Shown piece after piece: positions 16,231-23,979 of a stretch of DNA of 45,793 bases (the first letter of the stretch is position 1; every line of letters begins with the position of its first letter). The notes under the pieces were generated by a model that saw nothing but the letters and a program-made list of their open reading frames with translations, was not told the DNA's origin and did no database searches. Source of the stretch: Candidatus Faecalibacterium gallistercoris (lineage in GTDB: Bacteria > Bacillota > Clostridia > Oscillospirales > Ruminococcaceae); contig DXBJ01000020.1 in NCBI GenBank assembly GCA_019116585.1, positions 1-45,793 of the forward strand. The letters run 5' to 3'. The translations under genes and the position numbers were made by a program.

Positions 16231-17765
16231 AGGAACGGAACGATCCCGCCGGGGCGCGAACGGCCCCCGCGGAAAAAGGCCGCCGGGCCCGCTGCATCAT
16301 GGTGCAGGGCACCATGTCCGGGGCGGGCAAAAGCCTGCTGTGCGCGGCGCTGTGCCGCATCTTCCGGCAGGACGGGCTGCGCTGCGCCCCTTTCAAGAGC
16401 CAGAACATGGCCCTGAACAGCGCCGTCACCAGGGACGGGCTGGAGATGGGCCGGGCCCAGGCGGTGCAGGCCGCCGCCGCCGGGGTGGAGCCGGATGTGA
16501 GGATGAACCCCGTCCTGCTCAAGCCATCCAGCGACGTGGGCAGCCAGGTGATCGTGATGGGACAGGTGCGGGGCCAGATGCCCGCGCGGGAGTATTTCCG
16601 GTACAAAAAACAGCTGCTCCCCGAGATCCTGGCGGCCTACGAGAGCCTTGCGGCGGAGTACGACGTCATCGTCATCGAGGGGGCGGGCAGCCCCGCCGAG
16701 ATCAACCTCAAGGCGGACGACATCGTCAACATGGGCCTGGCCAAACGGGTGGACGCCCCCGTCCTGCTGGCGGGGGACATCGACCGGGGCGGGGTGTTCG
16801 CCCAGCTGTACGGCACCGTCGCCCTGCTGGAGCCCGAAGAGCGGGCCCGCATCAAGGGGCTGGTCATCAACAAGTTCCGGGGCGATGGGGAGATCCTCCG
16901 CCCCGGCCTGGCCCCGCTGGAACAAAAGACCGGCATCCCGGTGGTGGGGGTGGTGCCCTACGTCCGGGTGGAGATCGACGACGAGGATTCCCTGGCCCCC
17001 GGCCTGGACCAGACCCGGGTCCACAAGCCTCTGGACGTGGCGGTCATCCGGCTGCCCCGCATCTCCAACTTCACCGACTTTGCCCCCCTGGAGCAGCATC
17101 CCCTGGTGGGGGTGCGGTATGTGACGGGGGCGCAGGTCCTGGGGACCCCGGACGCGGTGATCCTGCCCGGGACCAAGAGCACCCTGTCCGACCTGCTGTG
17201 GCTGCGCCAGAGCGGGCTGGAGGCTACCCTGCTCAAGCTGGCCGCCGCCGGCACGCCGGTGCTGGGCATCTGCGGCGGGTACCAGATGCTGGGCCGCACC
17301 ATTGCGGACCCCGACGGCGCCGAAGGGGAGGCCGGGGCGGTGCTGCGGGGGCTGGGCCTGCTGCCGGCGGACACCCTGTTCCGCCCCGAAAAGACCCGCA
17401 CCCGCGTCAAGGGGACGGCGCTGGCCGGCCCCTTTGCGGGGGCTGCGCTGGAAGGCTACGAGATCCACATGGGCCGGACCGAGACGGACGGCGGGGAACC
17501 CTTCTGCCGCCTGGAAGATGGCCGGGCCGACGGCTGCGCGGCGGGCAGCGTGTACGGCACCTACCTGCACGGCCTGTTCGACACCGGCGAGGCCACCGCC
17601 CGGCTGGCGGACGCCCTGTGCCGGCGCAAGGGGATCCGCCCGGCGGGGCCGGAGGCCGTCCCCCTGTCCCACGCCGCTTTTCAGGAGCGGGAGTTCGACC
17701 GTCTGGCCGCCGCGGTGCGGGGCGCGCTGGATATGGAAGCCATTTACCGCATGATGGAGGATTGA
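16227..17765 (+). CDS. cbiP: Adenosylcobyric acid synthase CbiP
   Basis: This 512-residue amidotransferase adds four amides (b, d, e, g side chains) to adenosylcobyrinic acid a,c-diamide. The ATP-binding domain begins IMVQGTMSGAGKSLLCAALC after a basic 20-residue leader and includes FKSQNMALNSAVT and IEGAGSPAEINL. LLAGDIDRGGVFAQLYGT follows. The class I glutaminase domain has VILPGTKSTLSDLLWL, the cysteine loop VLGICGGYQMLGRTI and the histidine region YLHGLFDT. The start overlaps the cobD stop by four bases and one base separates it from the next gene. Confidence 0.95.
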   Translation: MKERNDPAGARTAPAEKGRRARCIMVQGTMSGAGKSLLCAALCRIFRQDGLRCAPFKSQNMALNSAVTRDGLEMGRAQAVQAAAAGVEPDVRMNPVLLKPSSDVGSQVIVMGQVRGQMPAREYFRYKKQLLPEILAAYESLAAEYDVIVIEGAGSPAEINLKADDIVNMGLAKRVDAPVLLAGDIDRGGVFAQLYGTVALLEPEERARIKGLVINKFRGDGEILRPGLAPLEQKTGIPVVGVVPYVRVEIDDEDSLAPGLDQTRVHKPLDVAVIRLPRISNFTDFAPLEQHPLVGVRYVTGAQVLGTPDAVILPGTKSTLSDLLWLRQSGLEATLLKLAAAGTPVLGICGGYQMLGRTIADPDGAEGEAGAVLRGLGLLPADTLFRPEKTRTRVKGTALAGPFAGAALEGYEIHMGRTETDGGEPFCRLEDGRADGCAAGSVYGTYLHGLFDTGEATARLADALCRRKGIRPAGPEAVPLSHAAFQEREFDRLAAAVRGALDMEAIYRMMED

Positions 17766-17766
17766 G

Positions 17767-18279
17767 ATGGAGCTTGGACTGGTACACCTCTACTGGGGCG
17801 AGGGCAAAGGCAAGACCACGGCCGCCATGGGCCTGGCGCTGCGGGCGCTGGGCCAGGGGGCACGGGTGGTGATCGTCCAGTTTTTGAAAGGGGCGGACAC
17901 CGGCGAGGTGCCCCTGCTGCGGCAGCTGGGGGCCGAGATCTACCGGGGCAAGGCGGGGCAGAAATTCATCTTTCAGATGGACGAGGCGGAAAAGGCCGCC
18001 ACCCGCCGCCTGCAGGACCAGAACCTGGCCGCCGCCCTGGCCCGCCCGGCGGACCTGCTGGTGCTGGACGAGGCCTGCGCCGCCTGGCAGCTGGACATGG
18101 TGGACCGGCAGCTGCTGGAGCGGGCGGTGCGCGGCCGCCCCGCCGGGCAGGAAGTGGTGCTGACCGGCCGGACCCCCGCCCCCTGGATGGAGGAGCTGGC
18201 CGACTATTCCACCGAGATGCGCTGCCACCGCCATCCCTATGAGAAGGGCATCGCAGCCCGGAAGGGGGTGGAGTTTTGA
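17767..18279 (+). CDS. cobA: Cob(I)yrinic acid a,c-diamide adenosyltransferase CobA (BtuR)
   Basis: A 170-residue ATP:corrinoid adenosyltransferase that forms the Co-C bond with the adenosyl ligand. The P-loop is at the N-terminus (LYWGEGKGKTTAAMGLALRA), followed by VVIVQFLKG, FIFQMDEAEKAA and the Walker-B type LLVLDEACAAWQ. VVLTGRTPAPWMEELADY lies near the end. Length is typical of the CobA type and differs from PduO or EutT. It starts one base after the cbiP stop and ends inside the start of cbiC. Confidence 0.94.
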   Translation: MELGLVHLYWGEGKGKTTAAMGLALRALGQGARVVIVQFLKGADTGEVPLLRQLGAEIYRGKAGQKFIFQMDEAEKAATRRLQDQNLAAALARPADLLVLDEACAAWQLDMVDRQLLERAVRGRPAGQEVVLTGRTPAPWMEELADYSTEMRCHRHPYEKGIAARKGVEF

Positions 18280-18947
18280 GCGTGAAGCACAGCCTGCCCG
18301 GCGACATCGAGCGGACCAGCCTGGCCATCATTGCCCGGGAGCTGGCTGCCCGTGGGATCGAGATCCCCCCCGAACACCAGGCGGTGGTCCACCGGGTCAT
18401 CCATGCCACCGCCGATTTCGACTACGCGGCCAGCCTCCGCTTCACCCCCGGCGCCGCGGCCTTGGGGGCGGCCTCCCTGGCGGCCGGCGGGACCATCGTC
18501 ACCGACACCAATATGGCCCTGGCCGGGGTGAGCAAGCCCGCCCTGGCCCGGCTGGGGGGCGCGGCCTTCTGCTATATGGCGGACCCGGCGGTGGCCGCCG
18601 CGGCCCGGGCGGCCGGCACCACCCGGGCGGTGGCCGCCATGGGCCATGCCGCTGCGGCCCACCCGGGGGCGGTCTTTGCGGTGGGCAACGCCCCCACCGC
18701 CCTCTTTGCCCTCTGCGACGCCATGGAGCGGGGAGATTTCCGCCCCGCCCTGGTCATCGGGGTGCCGGTGGGCTTCGTCAACGTGGTGGAGAGCAAGGAG
18801 CGCCTGATGGAGGTCTGCCAGCGCATCGGCGTCCCGGCCATCGCGGCCATGGGCCGCAAGGGAGGCAGCAGCGTGGCCGCCGCCATCTGCAACGCCCTGC
18901 TCTACACCGCCGCCGGCCAGCTGGACCCCGCCGCCCGTGGGTGGTGA
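18276..18947 (+). CDS. cbiC: Cobalt-precorrin-8 methylmutase CbiC
   Basis: A 223-residue isomerase that moves the methyl group from C11 to C12 to give cobyrinate. The catalytic histidine lies in HRVIHATADFDYAASLRF; TIVTDTNMALAGVSK, FAVGNAPTALFAL, IGVPVGFVNVVESKE and MGRKGGSSVAAAICNALL complete the CbiC/CobH pattern. The start is a TTG at 18276 overlapping the cobA stop (TTGA) or the in-frame GTG at 18282; both have GGAG-rich sequence upstream. In many operons cbiC lies early; here it is last. No obvious terminator follows. Confidence 0.94.
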   Translation: MSVKHSLPGDIERTSLAIIARELAARGIEIPPEHQAVVHRVIHATADFDYAASLRFTPGAAALGAASLAAGGTIVTDTNMALAGVSKPALARLGGAAFCYMADPAVAAAARAAGTTRAVAAMGHAAAAHPGAVFAVGNAPTALFALCDAMERGDFRPALVIGVPVGFVNVVESKERLMEVCQRIGVPAIAAMGRKGGSSVAAAICNALLYTAAGQLDPAARGW

Positions 18948-19023
18948 GCCGGTTTCGGCGGCCCGCAACTGCTGGTTGACAGATTGCCAAGCCCGCTTTC
19001 TTCCCTGAAACCGTGCGTTTGTG

Positions 19024-19029
19024 TACAAT
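19024..19029 (+). promoter_or_regulatory. Possible -10 box of the Xre-type regulator gene
   Basis: TACAAT lies 54 bases before the start codon. The spaced -35 position (19001-19006) reads TTCCCT, which is poor. A TTGACA at 18976 is too far away to pair with it. The AAAGGAGGAA ribosome site is at 19068-19077. Confidence 0.35.
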
Positions 19030-19082
19030 ATAGCCAGAACATAAACCGGCACGTTGTTGCACGGACAAAGGAGGAACGAACC

Positions 19083-20099
19083 ATGATTTTGGCAGATAAG
19101 ATCATTGCCCTGCGCAAGAAGGCGGGCTGGTCCCAGGAGGAGCTGGCCCAACAGCTGAACGTCAGCCGGCAGTCGGTCAGCAAGTGGGAGGGGGCGCAGT
19201 CGGTGCCCGACCTGGAGCGCATTTTACAGATGAGCCGCCTGTTCGGGGTCAGCACCGACTATCTTTTGAAAGACGAGCTGGAAGCCCCTGACACTTCTCT
19301 TCTGCCCGACAGCGGGGACAGCCCCCTGCGCCGGGTGACGATGGAAGAAGCCTCTGCTTATCTGGACCTGAGCCGGCGCAACGCGCCGTGGCTGGCCTTG
19401 GGGGTGGCGCTGTGCATCTTTTCGCCCATTGTGCTGCTGATGCTGGGCGGCCTGAGCGAAGCGCCCGGCTCACGCCTGACCGAGAACGCCGCCGGCGGCA
19501 TCGGGATCGTGATCCTGCTGTTGATGGTGGCCGCGGCGGTGGCGCTCTTCATTGCCTGCGACGCAAAAATGGAGCCTTTTCACTTTTTGGAGAAGGAGCC
19601 CTTTGAGACCGAGTACGGTGTGGCCGGGATGGTGCGCCAGCGCCAGCAGGAATTTCGCCCCATGTACACCCGGCTGAACATGGCGGGAGGTTGCCTGTGT
19701 ATCCTGGCGGCGGTGCCCCTCTTTGCGGTGCTGGCCGTTTCGCCTGCCGGACAGGAGGAATACAGCCTCTGGTTTCCGGCATCCGTCTGCGTCCTGCTGG
19801 CTTTGGTCGGGCTGGGGGTCTTCGCGCTGGTGTATGGCGGGACCTGCTGGGAGGCCATGCAAAGCCTGCTGGAAGAAGGGGACTACACCCGCCGCAACAA
19901 GGCCCGCAAACAGGTGGTGGAGGCGGTCAGCCTGATCTACTGGCTGGTCGTGGTGGCCGGATACCTGGCCTACAGCATCCCGACCGGAAACTGGGCCTAT
20001 TCCTGGCTGGTCTGGCCGGTGGCGGGCATCCTGTACGGGGCGGCTGTCACCGTTCTGGGCCTGGTGCAGGACGCCGCCGGAAAGAACCGGCGTGCCTGA
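19083..20099 (+). CDS. Xre-family HTH regulator with membrane domain
   Basis: A 338-residue protein. Residues 1-65 are a Cro/C1-type helix-turn-helix: IIALRKKAGWSQEELAQQLN, VSRQSVSKWEGAQSVPDLER and ILQMSRLFGVSTDYLLKDE. The rest holds about six hydrophobic segments, including ALGVALCIFSPIVLLMLGGL, GIGIVILLLMVAAAVALFIA and LVVVAGYLAYSI, so it is an HTH protein anchored in the membrane. Such proteins often repress neighbouring membrane genes in Firmicutes. Target and signal are unknown. A strong AAAGGAGGAAC ribosome site precedes ATG 19083. TraX-like follows 65 bases later. Confidence 0.85.
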   Translation: MILADKIIALRKKAGWSQEELAQQLNVSRQSVSKWEGAQSVPDLERILQMSRLFGVSTDYLLKDELEAPDTSLLPDSGDSPLRRVTMEEASAYLDLSRRNAPWLALGVALCIFSPIVLLMLGGLSEAPGSRLTENAAGGIGIVILLLMVAAAVALFIACDAKMEPFHFLEKEPFETEYGVAGMVRQRQQEFRPMYTRLNMAGGCLCILAAVPLFAVLAVSPAGQEEYSLWFPASVCVLLALVGLGVFALVYGGTCWEAMQSLLEEGDYTRRNKARKQVVEAVSLIYWLVVVAGYLAYSIPTGNWAYSWLVWPVAGILYGAAVTVLGLVQDAAGKNRRA

Positions 20100-20164
20100 C
20101 TGCACGATCTCAAGCTCATCTCAAGGACGGCGTGGTATCATACAAGAAAAAGGAGGCGCGTTTC

Positions 20165-20923
20165 ATGGATACGCAGGAACAGATCGGCCGGTACCGCATC
20201 CTCAACCGGGATGCCATCAAGTACATCGCCATGTTCACCATGCTGCTCAACCACATTGCCCAGATCTTTATGGCGCCGGGGGCCTTCTGGACCCTGGTCC
20301 TGACCGACGTGGGGTATTTCACCGCGCCGGTCATGTGTTGGTTTCTGGTGGAGGGGTACGGCTATACCCGCTCGAAAAAGCGGTACGGCCTGCGGCTGGC
20401 GGCCTTTGCGGCCCTGTCCGAGCTGCCCTTCTGCCTGGCTTTCACCCACGGGGCGGTGCTGTCCTATTATGGCATGAACATGATCTTCTCCCTGCTGCTC
20501 TGCTTTTTGATCCTTGTGGCGGACGAAAAGATCCGCTCCGTTCCGCTCCGGCGGCTGGCGAAGGTCGGGCTGACCCTGCTCACCGTCATCCTGCCCAGCG
20601 ACTGGAACCTGCTGGCCCCCGTCTACACCATGCTGTTCGCCTGGGCCCGGGGCTCCCGCACCAGGGCCAAGTGGGCCTTTTTCTGGGCGGTGGTCCTGTT
20701 CTGGGGGCTGCTCTGGATGGGCGGCCTGGCCCTGCCGGCCTGGTACAATCTGGCGACCAGCCTGGGCGGGGCGGCGGGGGTGGCCCTGGCCGCCGTGGCC
20801 ATCCTGTACCTGTACAACGGCCGGCGCGCCGCTCATGGCCGCCGCTTTGCCCAGTGGTTTTTCTACTGGTTCTACCCGGTGCATCTGCTGGTGCTGGGCC
20901 TGCTGCGCGTGGCGCTGATGTGA
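20165..20923 (+). CDS. TraX-family membrane protein
   Basis: A 252-residue multi-pass membrane protein of the TraX type. The family pattern is visible: ILNRDAIKYIAMFTMLLNHI, then YFTAPVMCWFLVEGYGYTRS, LRLAAFAALSELPFCLAF, YYGMNMIFSLLLCFLILVA and the final WFFYWFYPVHLLVLGLLR. TraX of the F plasmid acetylates pilin, but chromosomal Firmicutes members have no shown substrate, and no conjugation gene is near. A membrane acyltransferase role is a family inference only. AAAGGAGG at 20149-20156 precedes the start; an extended -10 like TGGTATCAT is at 20133-20141. Confidence 0.8.
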   Translation: MDTQEQIGRYRILNRDAIKYIAMFTMLLNHIAQIFMAPGAFWTLVLTDVGYFTAPVMCWFLVEGYGYTRSKKRYGLRLAAFAALSELPFCLAFTHGAVLSYYGMNMIFSLLLCFLILVADEKIRSVPLRRLAKVGLTLLTVILPSDWNLLAPVYTMLFAWARGSRTRAKWAFFWAVVLFWGLLWMGGLALPAWYNLATSLGGAAGVALAAVAILYLYNGRRAAHGRRFAQWFFYWFYPVHLLVLGLLRVALM

Positions 20924-20932
20924 ACAAACGGA

Positions 20933-20958
20933 AAAAGCCCGGGAAGTCCCGGGCTTTT
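20933..20958. terminator. Bidirectional intrinsic terminator
   Basis: AAAAGCCCGGG (20933-20943) and CCCGGGCTTTT (20948-20958) form a perfect 11-bp stem with loop AAGT. T-tracts exist on both strands. It lies between the convergent TraX-like gene (+) and GNAT gene (-) and serves both. Confidence 0.9.
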
Positions 20959-20965
20959 GCTGCGT

Positions 20966-21457
20966 TCAGTCTTTTTTACGGATCTCAAAGGGCAGGCCGT
21001 ACAACGTCTCGGTGCGGGCGCACTTAAAACCATTGTCGCGGAAATCTTTTCGGATGATAATGGAGTTCAGGCAGTCGTAGCCGAGTCTGCGGTACAGGCG
21101 GATCGCGCCCTCGTTGCGGGCGACAGCCTCAATGTGCAGAAAGTCGGAATAGGACTGGACGATCTCTTCGGCGAGACGCACCGCCGCGGTGCCGATGCCT
21201 CGATTCTGCCAGGCGGGGAGGACAAACAGAGTTTCCAGCCAGTCGGCCGGGCCGCCCCGGCTGCCCAAATGCAGGAAGCCGACGCGCTCGCCTTCGCTGA
21301 GGATAAAGGAGAAGGAATGCTTTCCTGCGGTCCATGCCTGCAGGTCCTGCAGGGCTTCGGCTTCGGTCTGTTCCACAAAGCTGTGACACCGCCAGAAAGA
21401 CTGGATCAGGGAAACGGCGGCCTCCTGTTCGCCGTTGTAGAGCTGTAAATGGACCAT
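20966..21457 (-). CDS. GNAT-family N-acetyltransferase
   Basis: A 163-residue acetyltransferase. The acetyl-CoA pyrophosphate loop is clear in LETLFVLPAWQNRGIGTAAV, preceded by the beta strands VGFLHLG and followed by HIEAVARNEGAIRLYRRLGY. The fold therefore covers roughly residues 45-150. The substrate cannot be predicted. AAAAAAGGAGCG stands before the ATG. The gene is downstream of tRNA-Gly on the same strand, with a terminator between them, and converges on the TraX-like gene. Confidence 0.85.
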   Translation of the reverse strand: MVHLQLYNGEQEAAVSLIQSFWRCHSFVEQTEAEALQDLQAWTAGKHSFSFILSEGERVGFLHLGSRGGPADWLETLFVLPAWQNRGIGTAAVRLAEEIVQSYSDFLHIEAVARNEGAIRLYRRLGYDCLNSIIIRKDFRDNGFKCARTETLYGLPFEIRKKD

Positions 21458-21489
21458 GGGGCGCTCCTTTTTTCGTGAAGTGTATGGAT

Positions 21490-21526
21490 GAAAAAGAAAA
21501 ACCGGCCTGGAAGGATCCCAAGCCGG
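21490..21526 (-). terminator. Terminator of tRNA-Gly
   Basis: On the minus strand CCGGCTTGGGA and TTCCAGGCCGG (21502-21526) form an 11-position stem with loop TCC and only G-T irregularities. A TTTTTCTTTTT tract follows (21490-21500). It lies directly after the tRNA 3' end. Confidence 0.88.
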
Positions 21527-21530
21527 CCAT

Positions 21531-21605
21531 TGGAGCGGGTAATCGGAGTCGAACCGACCTCCACAGCTTGGAAGGCTGTTATACTAGCCGATGTACTATA
21601 CCCGC
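21531..21605 (-). tRNA. tRNA-Gly (anticodon TCC)
   Basis: On the minus strand the acceptor stem GCGGGTA pairs with TACCCGC, followed by discriminator T and an encoded CCA. The anticodon loop CTTCCAA between ACAGC and GCTGT arms gives TCC, reading GGA/GGG glycine codons. The T loop is GGTTCGACTCC in standard form (GGTTCGA). Total length is 75 bases with CCA. Confidence 0.97.
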
Positions 21606-21618
21606 ACTTGTAGCAGTT

Positions 21619-21647
21619 ATTATACCATGGCGCCGGGCAAAAGTCCA
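21619..21647 (-). promoter_or_regulatory. Promoter of tRNA-Gly
   Basis: On the minus strand a perfect TATAAT (21619-21624) is spaced 17 bases from TGGACT (21642-21647, 4 of 6 matches to TTGACA). The tRNA begins 13 bases after the -10 box. Confidence 0.8.
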
Positions 21648-21671
21648 GAGGGAAAATCACAAAATCCGGCC

Positions 21672-21700
21672 TTTACACCGGCGGGGCTTTCCGGTAAGAT
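21672..21700 (+). promoter_or_regulatory. Promoter of the AlkD-type gene
   Basis: TTTACA, a 17-base spacer and TAAGAT, with the ATG about 32 bases past the -10 box. It is back to back with the tRNA promoter. Confidence 0.65.
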
Positions 21701-21732
21701 AAGGGAGAGGCAAGTAAAAAGGAGGGGGTCCC

Positions 21733-22440
21733 ATGTCTGCCATAGAAGAAAAGGTGCGCGGGCGGCTGTTCGCCATGCAGGACAAGCAGTACCAGGCGTT
21801 CCAGCAAAAGCTGCTGCCCAGCCTGCCGCCCGAACGGGTGATCGGGGTGCGGACGCCGGCGCTGCGCCAGTACGCCCGGCAGCTGGCCGGCAGCGGGGAG
21901 GCCGCAGCCTTCCTCGCGGCGGCGCCCCACCGGTACTATGAGGAAAACAACCTCCACGCCTTTCTGCTGGAGCGGGAGCGGGATTTCTCCGCCGCGCTGG
22001 CCGGGGTGGAGGCGTTCCTGCCCTATGTAGACAACTGGGCCACCTGCGATATGTGCAGCCCCGGGGTGTTCGCCCGGCACACCGGCGAACTGCTGGAGCC
22101 GGTGCGGCGGTGGATCGGGTCGGGGCAGACCTACACCGTCCGCTATGGGCTGGGGATGCTGATGCGCTACTATCTGGACGGTTCTTTCCGGCCCGAATAC
22201 CTGGCCTGGGCGGGGGAGGTCCGCTCGGAGGAATACTATGTGCGGATGATGGCGGCCTGGTACTTTGCCACCGCGCTGGCCAAACAGCCCCAAGCCGCCT
22301 GGCCCTGGGTGGCGGAGCCCCGGCTCGCCCCCTGGGTGCGGGCCAAAGCGGTCCAGAAGGCGCTGGAAAGCCGCCGCATCTCCCCGGAGCAGAAACAGGC
22401 CCTGCGGGCTTTGCGCGGTACGTTCACAAAAGGTTTATGA
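21733..22440 (+). CDS. alkD: AlkD-like DNA alkylation repair protein
   Basis: A 235-residue HEAT-like repeat protein of the AlkD family of DNA glycosylases, which remove N3- and N7-alkyl purines without base flipping. Family cues are GVRTPALRQYARQLA, HYEENNLHAFLL-type YYEENNLHAFLLERE and YVDNWATCDMCSP. RYGLGMLMRYYLDG and MMAAWYFATALAKQP follow. The DNWATCD stretch holds the conserved Trp and Asp of the active site. AAAAGGAGGGG precedes ATG 21733. It has its own promoter; no clear terminator separates it from the pyrH promoter. Confidence 0.88.
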   Translation: MSAIEEKVRGRLFAMQDKQYQAFQQKLLPSLPPERVIGVRTPALRQYARQLAGSGEAAAFLAAAPHRYYEENNLHAFLLERERDFSAALAGVEAFLPYVDNWATCDMCSPGVFARHTGELLEPVRRWIGSGQTYTVRYGLGMLMRYYLDGSFRPEYLAWAGEVRSEEYYVRMMAAWYFATALAKQPQAAWPWVAEPRLAPWVRAKAVQKALESRRISPEQKQALRALRGTFTKGL

Positions 22441-22459
22441 GCGGAAGGCGGTTTTCCTG

Positions 22460-22488
22460 TTTACTTTGCGCGCGTTTTATTGTAAAAT
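22460..22488 (+). promoter_or_regulatory. Promoter of the pyrH housekeeping cluster
   Basis: TTTACT (22460-22465), a 17-base spacer and TAAAAT (22483-22488). The pyrH ATG is 38 bases past the -10 box. It sits right behind the AlkD-type gene and probably drives at least pyrH-frr. Confidence 0.7.
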
Positions 22489-22526
22489 AGGCACAATGAG
22501 ATATTCTGTAAGGGTGAGTGAACTGT

Positions 22527-23237
22527 ATGGGATTGAAATATAACCGTATCCTTCTCAAGATCAGCGGCGAGGCGCTGGGGGGCGAAAAAGGCTCCGGCTT
22601 CGACGAGGCCGCCATGGACGCCATCTGCGGCGGCGTGAAGAAAGCGTACGACCTGGGCGTCCAGATCGGCATCGTGGTGGGCGGCGGCAACTTCTGGCGC
22701 GGCCGCACCAGCGGCAGGATGGAGCGCACCCTGGCCGACAAGATCGGGATGCTGGCCACCGTCATGAACGCCCTGGCCGTCTCGGACAAGCTGGCCCAGC
22801 TGGGTGTGCCCAGCGAGGTGTTCTCTTCCATCGAGATGCCCAAGGTGGCCCCCGTGTTCGACCGCAAGGCCGCCCTAGCCGCCATGGAGGCGGGCAAGGT
22901 GGCCGTCTTTGGGGGCGGCACCGGCAACCCCTTCTTCTCCACCGACACCGCCACCGCCCTGCGGGCCGTGGAGGTGTCCGCCGACGTGATGTTCAAGGCC
23001 ACCATGGTGGACGGCGTCTACGACAAGGACCCCCACAAGTACCCCGACGCCAAAAAGTACGATACCCTGACTTTCTCCAAGGTGCTGGAGGACCAGCTGG
23101 CCGTCATGGACGGCACTGCGGCCACCCTCTGCCGCGACAACCGGCTGCCCATCCTGGTGTTTGACCTGGCCGACCCCGACAACATCGCCCGGGCCGTCCA
23201 GGGCGAAAATGTGGGCACCCTGGTCTATGAGGGCTGA
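22527..23237 (+). CDS. pyrH: UMP kinase PyrH
   Basis: This 236-residue amino-acid-kinase-fold enzyme phosphorylates UMP to UDP. Motifs: YNRILLKISGEALGGEKGSG, IGIVVGGGNFWRGR, DKIGMLATVMNAL, VAVFGGGTGNPFFSTDTATA and ADVMFKATMVDGVYDKDP. MDGTAATLCRDNRLPILVFD is near the end. All catalytic regions are present. ATG 22527 is preferred over GTG 22518 because it gives the usual N-terminus and has AGGGTGAG upstream. It is the first gene of a conserved Firmicutes cluster and precedes frr as in most bacteria. Confidence 0.97.
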   Translation: MGLKYNRILLKISGEALGGEKGSGFDEAAMDAICGGVKKAYDLGVQIGIVVGGGNFWRGRTSGRMERTLADKIGMLATVMNALAVSDKLAQLGVPSEVFSSIEMPKVAPVFDRKAALAAMEAGKVAVFGGGTGNPFFSTDTATALRAVEVSADVMFKATMVDGVYDKDPHKYPDAKKYDTLTFSKVLEDQLAVMDGTAATLCRDNRLPILVFDLADPDNIARAVQGENVGTLVYEG

Positions 23238-23321
23238 GCGGACGGTATACTTACATTATCACGGTCAAAACTGGGCCTCCCAGCCCGGCAGGATACGATA
23301 ACGAACAGGAGATAAACGACT

Positions 23322-23876
23322 ATGAGCAGCAATACCAAGGTATTCGAGGACAAGATGAAAAACTCGGTGGAGCATCTGGAGCGGGAGCTTGCAGCCGTCC
23401 GCGCCGGGCGGGCCAATCCTGCCGTGCTGGATAAGGTGACGGTGGACTACTACGGCGCGCCCACCCCCATCCAGCAGGTGGCGTCGGTGGCCGTCAGCGA
23501 GGCCCGCACCCTGACCATCACCCCCTGGGACCGCAGCCTGCTGCGCCCCATCAGCAAGGCCATCCAGGCCAGCGACGTGGGCATCAACCCCATCGACGAC
23601 GGCCAGACCATCCGGCTGAACTTCCCCGCGCCCAACGAGGAGCGCCGCCGCCAGCTGGCCAAGGACGTGTCCAAGATGGGCGAGGAGGCCAAGGTGGCCA
23701 TCCGCAACGTCCGCCGCGAGGCCATGGACAAGGCCAAGGCCCTGAAAAAAGCCGGCGAGCTGACCGAGGACAGCCAGAAGACCATGGAAGAGGACGTCCA
23801 GAAGATCACCGACAAGTACAGCAAGCTGGTGGATAAGGCCGTCGAGGAAAAGCAGAAGGAGATCATGTCGGTCTGA
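23322..23876 (+). CDS. frr: Ribosome recycling factor
   Basis: This 184-residue factor works with EF-G to split post-termination ribosomes. The tRNA-like two-domain protein shows the conserved LERELAAVRAGRANPAVLDK, VDYYGAPTPIQQVASV and LTITPWDRSLLRPISKAIQA. ISxGINPxNDG-type VGINPIDDGQTIRLNFP and the coiled-coil C-terminus ending KQKEIMSV follow. Length is normal. AGGAG stands upstream. A terminator-like hairpin follows within 40 bases. Confidence 0.97.
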   Translation: MSSNTKVFEDKMKNSVEHLERELAAVRAGRANPAVLDKVTVDYYGAPTPIQQVASVAVSEARTLTITPWDRSLLRPISKAIQASDVGINPIDDGQTIRLNFPAPNEERRRQLAKDVSKMGEEAKVAIRNVRREAMDKAKALKKAGELTEDSQKTMEEDVQKITDKYSKLVDKAVEEKQKEIMSV

Positions 23877-23910
23877 GCCGGCCGCATGGATCGCCGCAAA
23901 CAAACGGGAG

Positions 23911-23943
23911 GTGCCGTGTGCTGGGAGGTGCGCGGCACTTTTT
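23911..23943 (+). terminator. Terminator-like hairpin between frr and uppS
   Basis: GTGCCGTGTGC (23911-23921) pairs with GTGCGCGGCAC (23928-23938) including some G-T pairs, loop of six, then TTTTT (23939-23943). It lies in the 103-base gap before uppS and may lower expression of the downstream lipid and isoprenoid genes. Confidence 0.55.
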
Positions 23944-23979
23944 GCGATACAGGGCGCGCCAGCGCCTGGGAGGAACGTT

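Noticed and set aside
18976..18981. TTGACA as -35 box of the Xre-type gene
   Set aside because: No -10 box occurs 16-18 bases downstream; the nearest TACAAT is 42 bases away.
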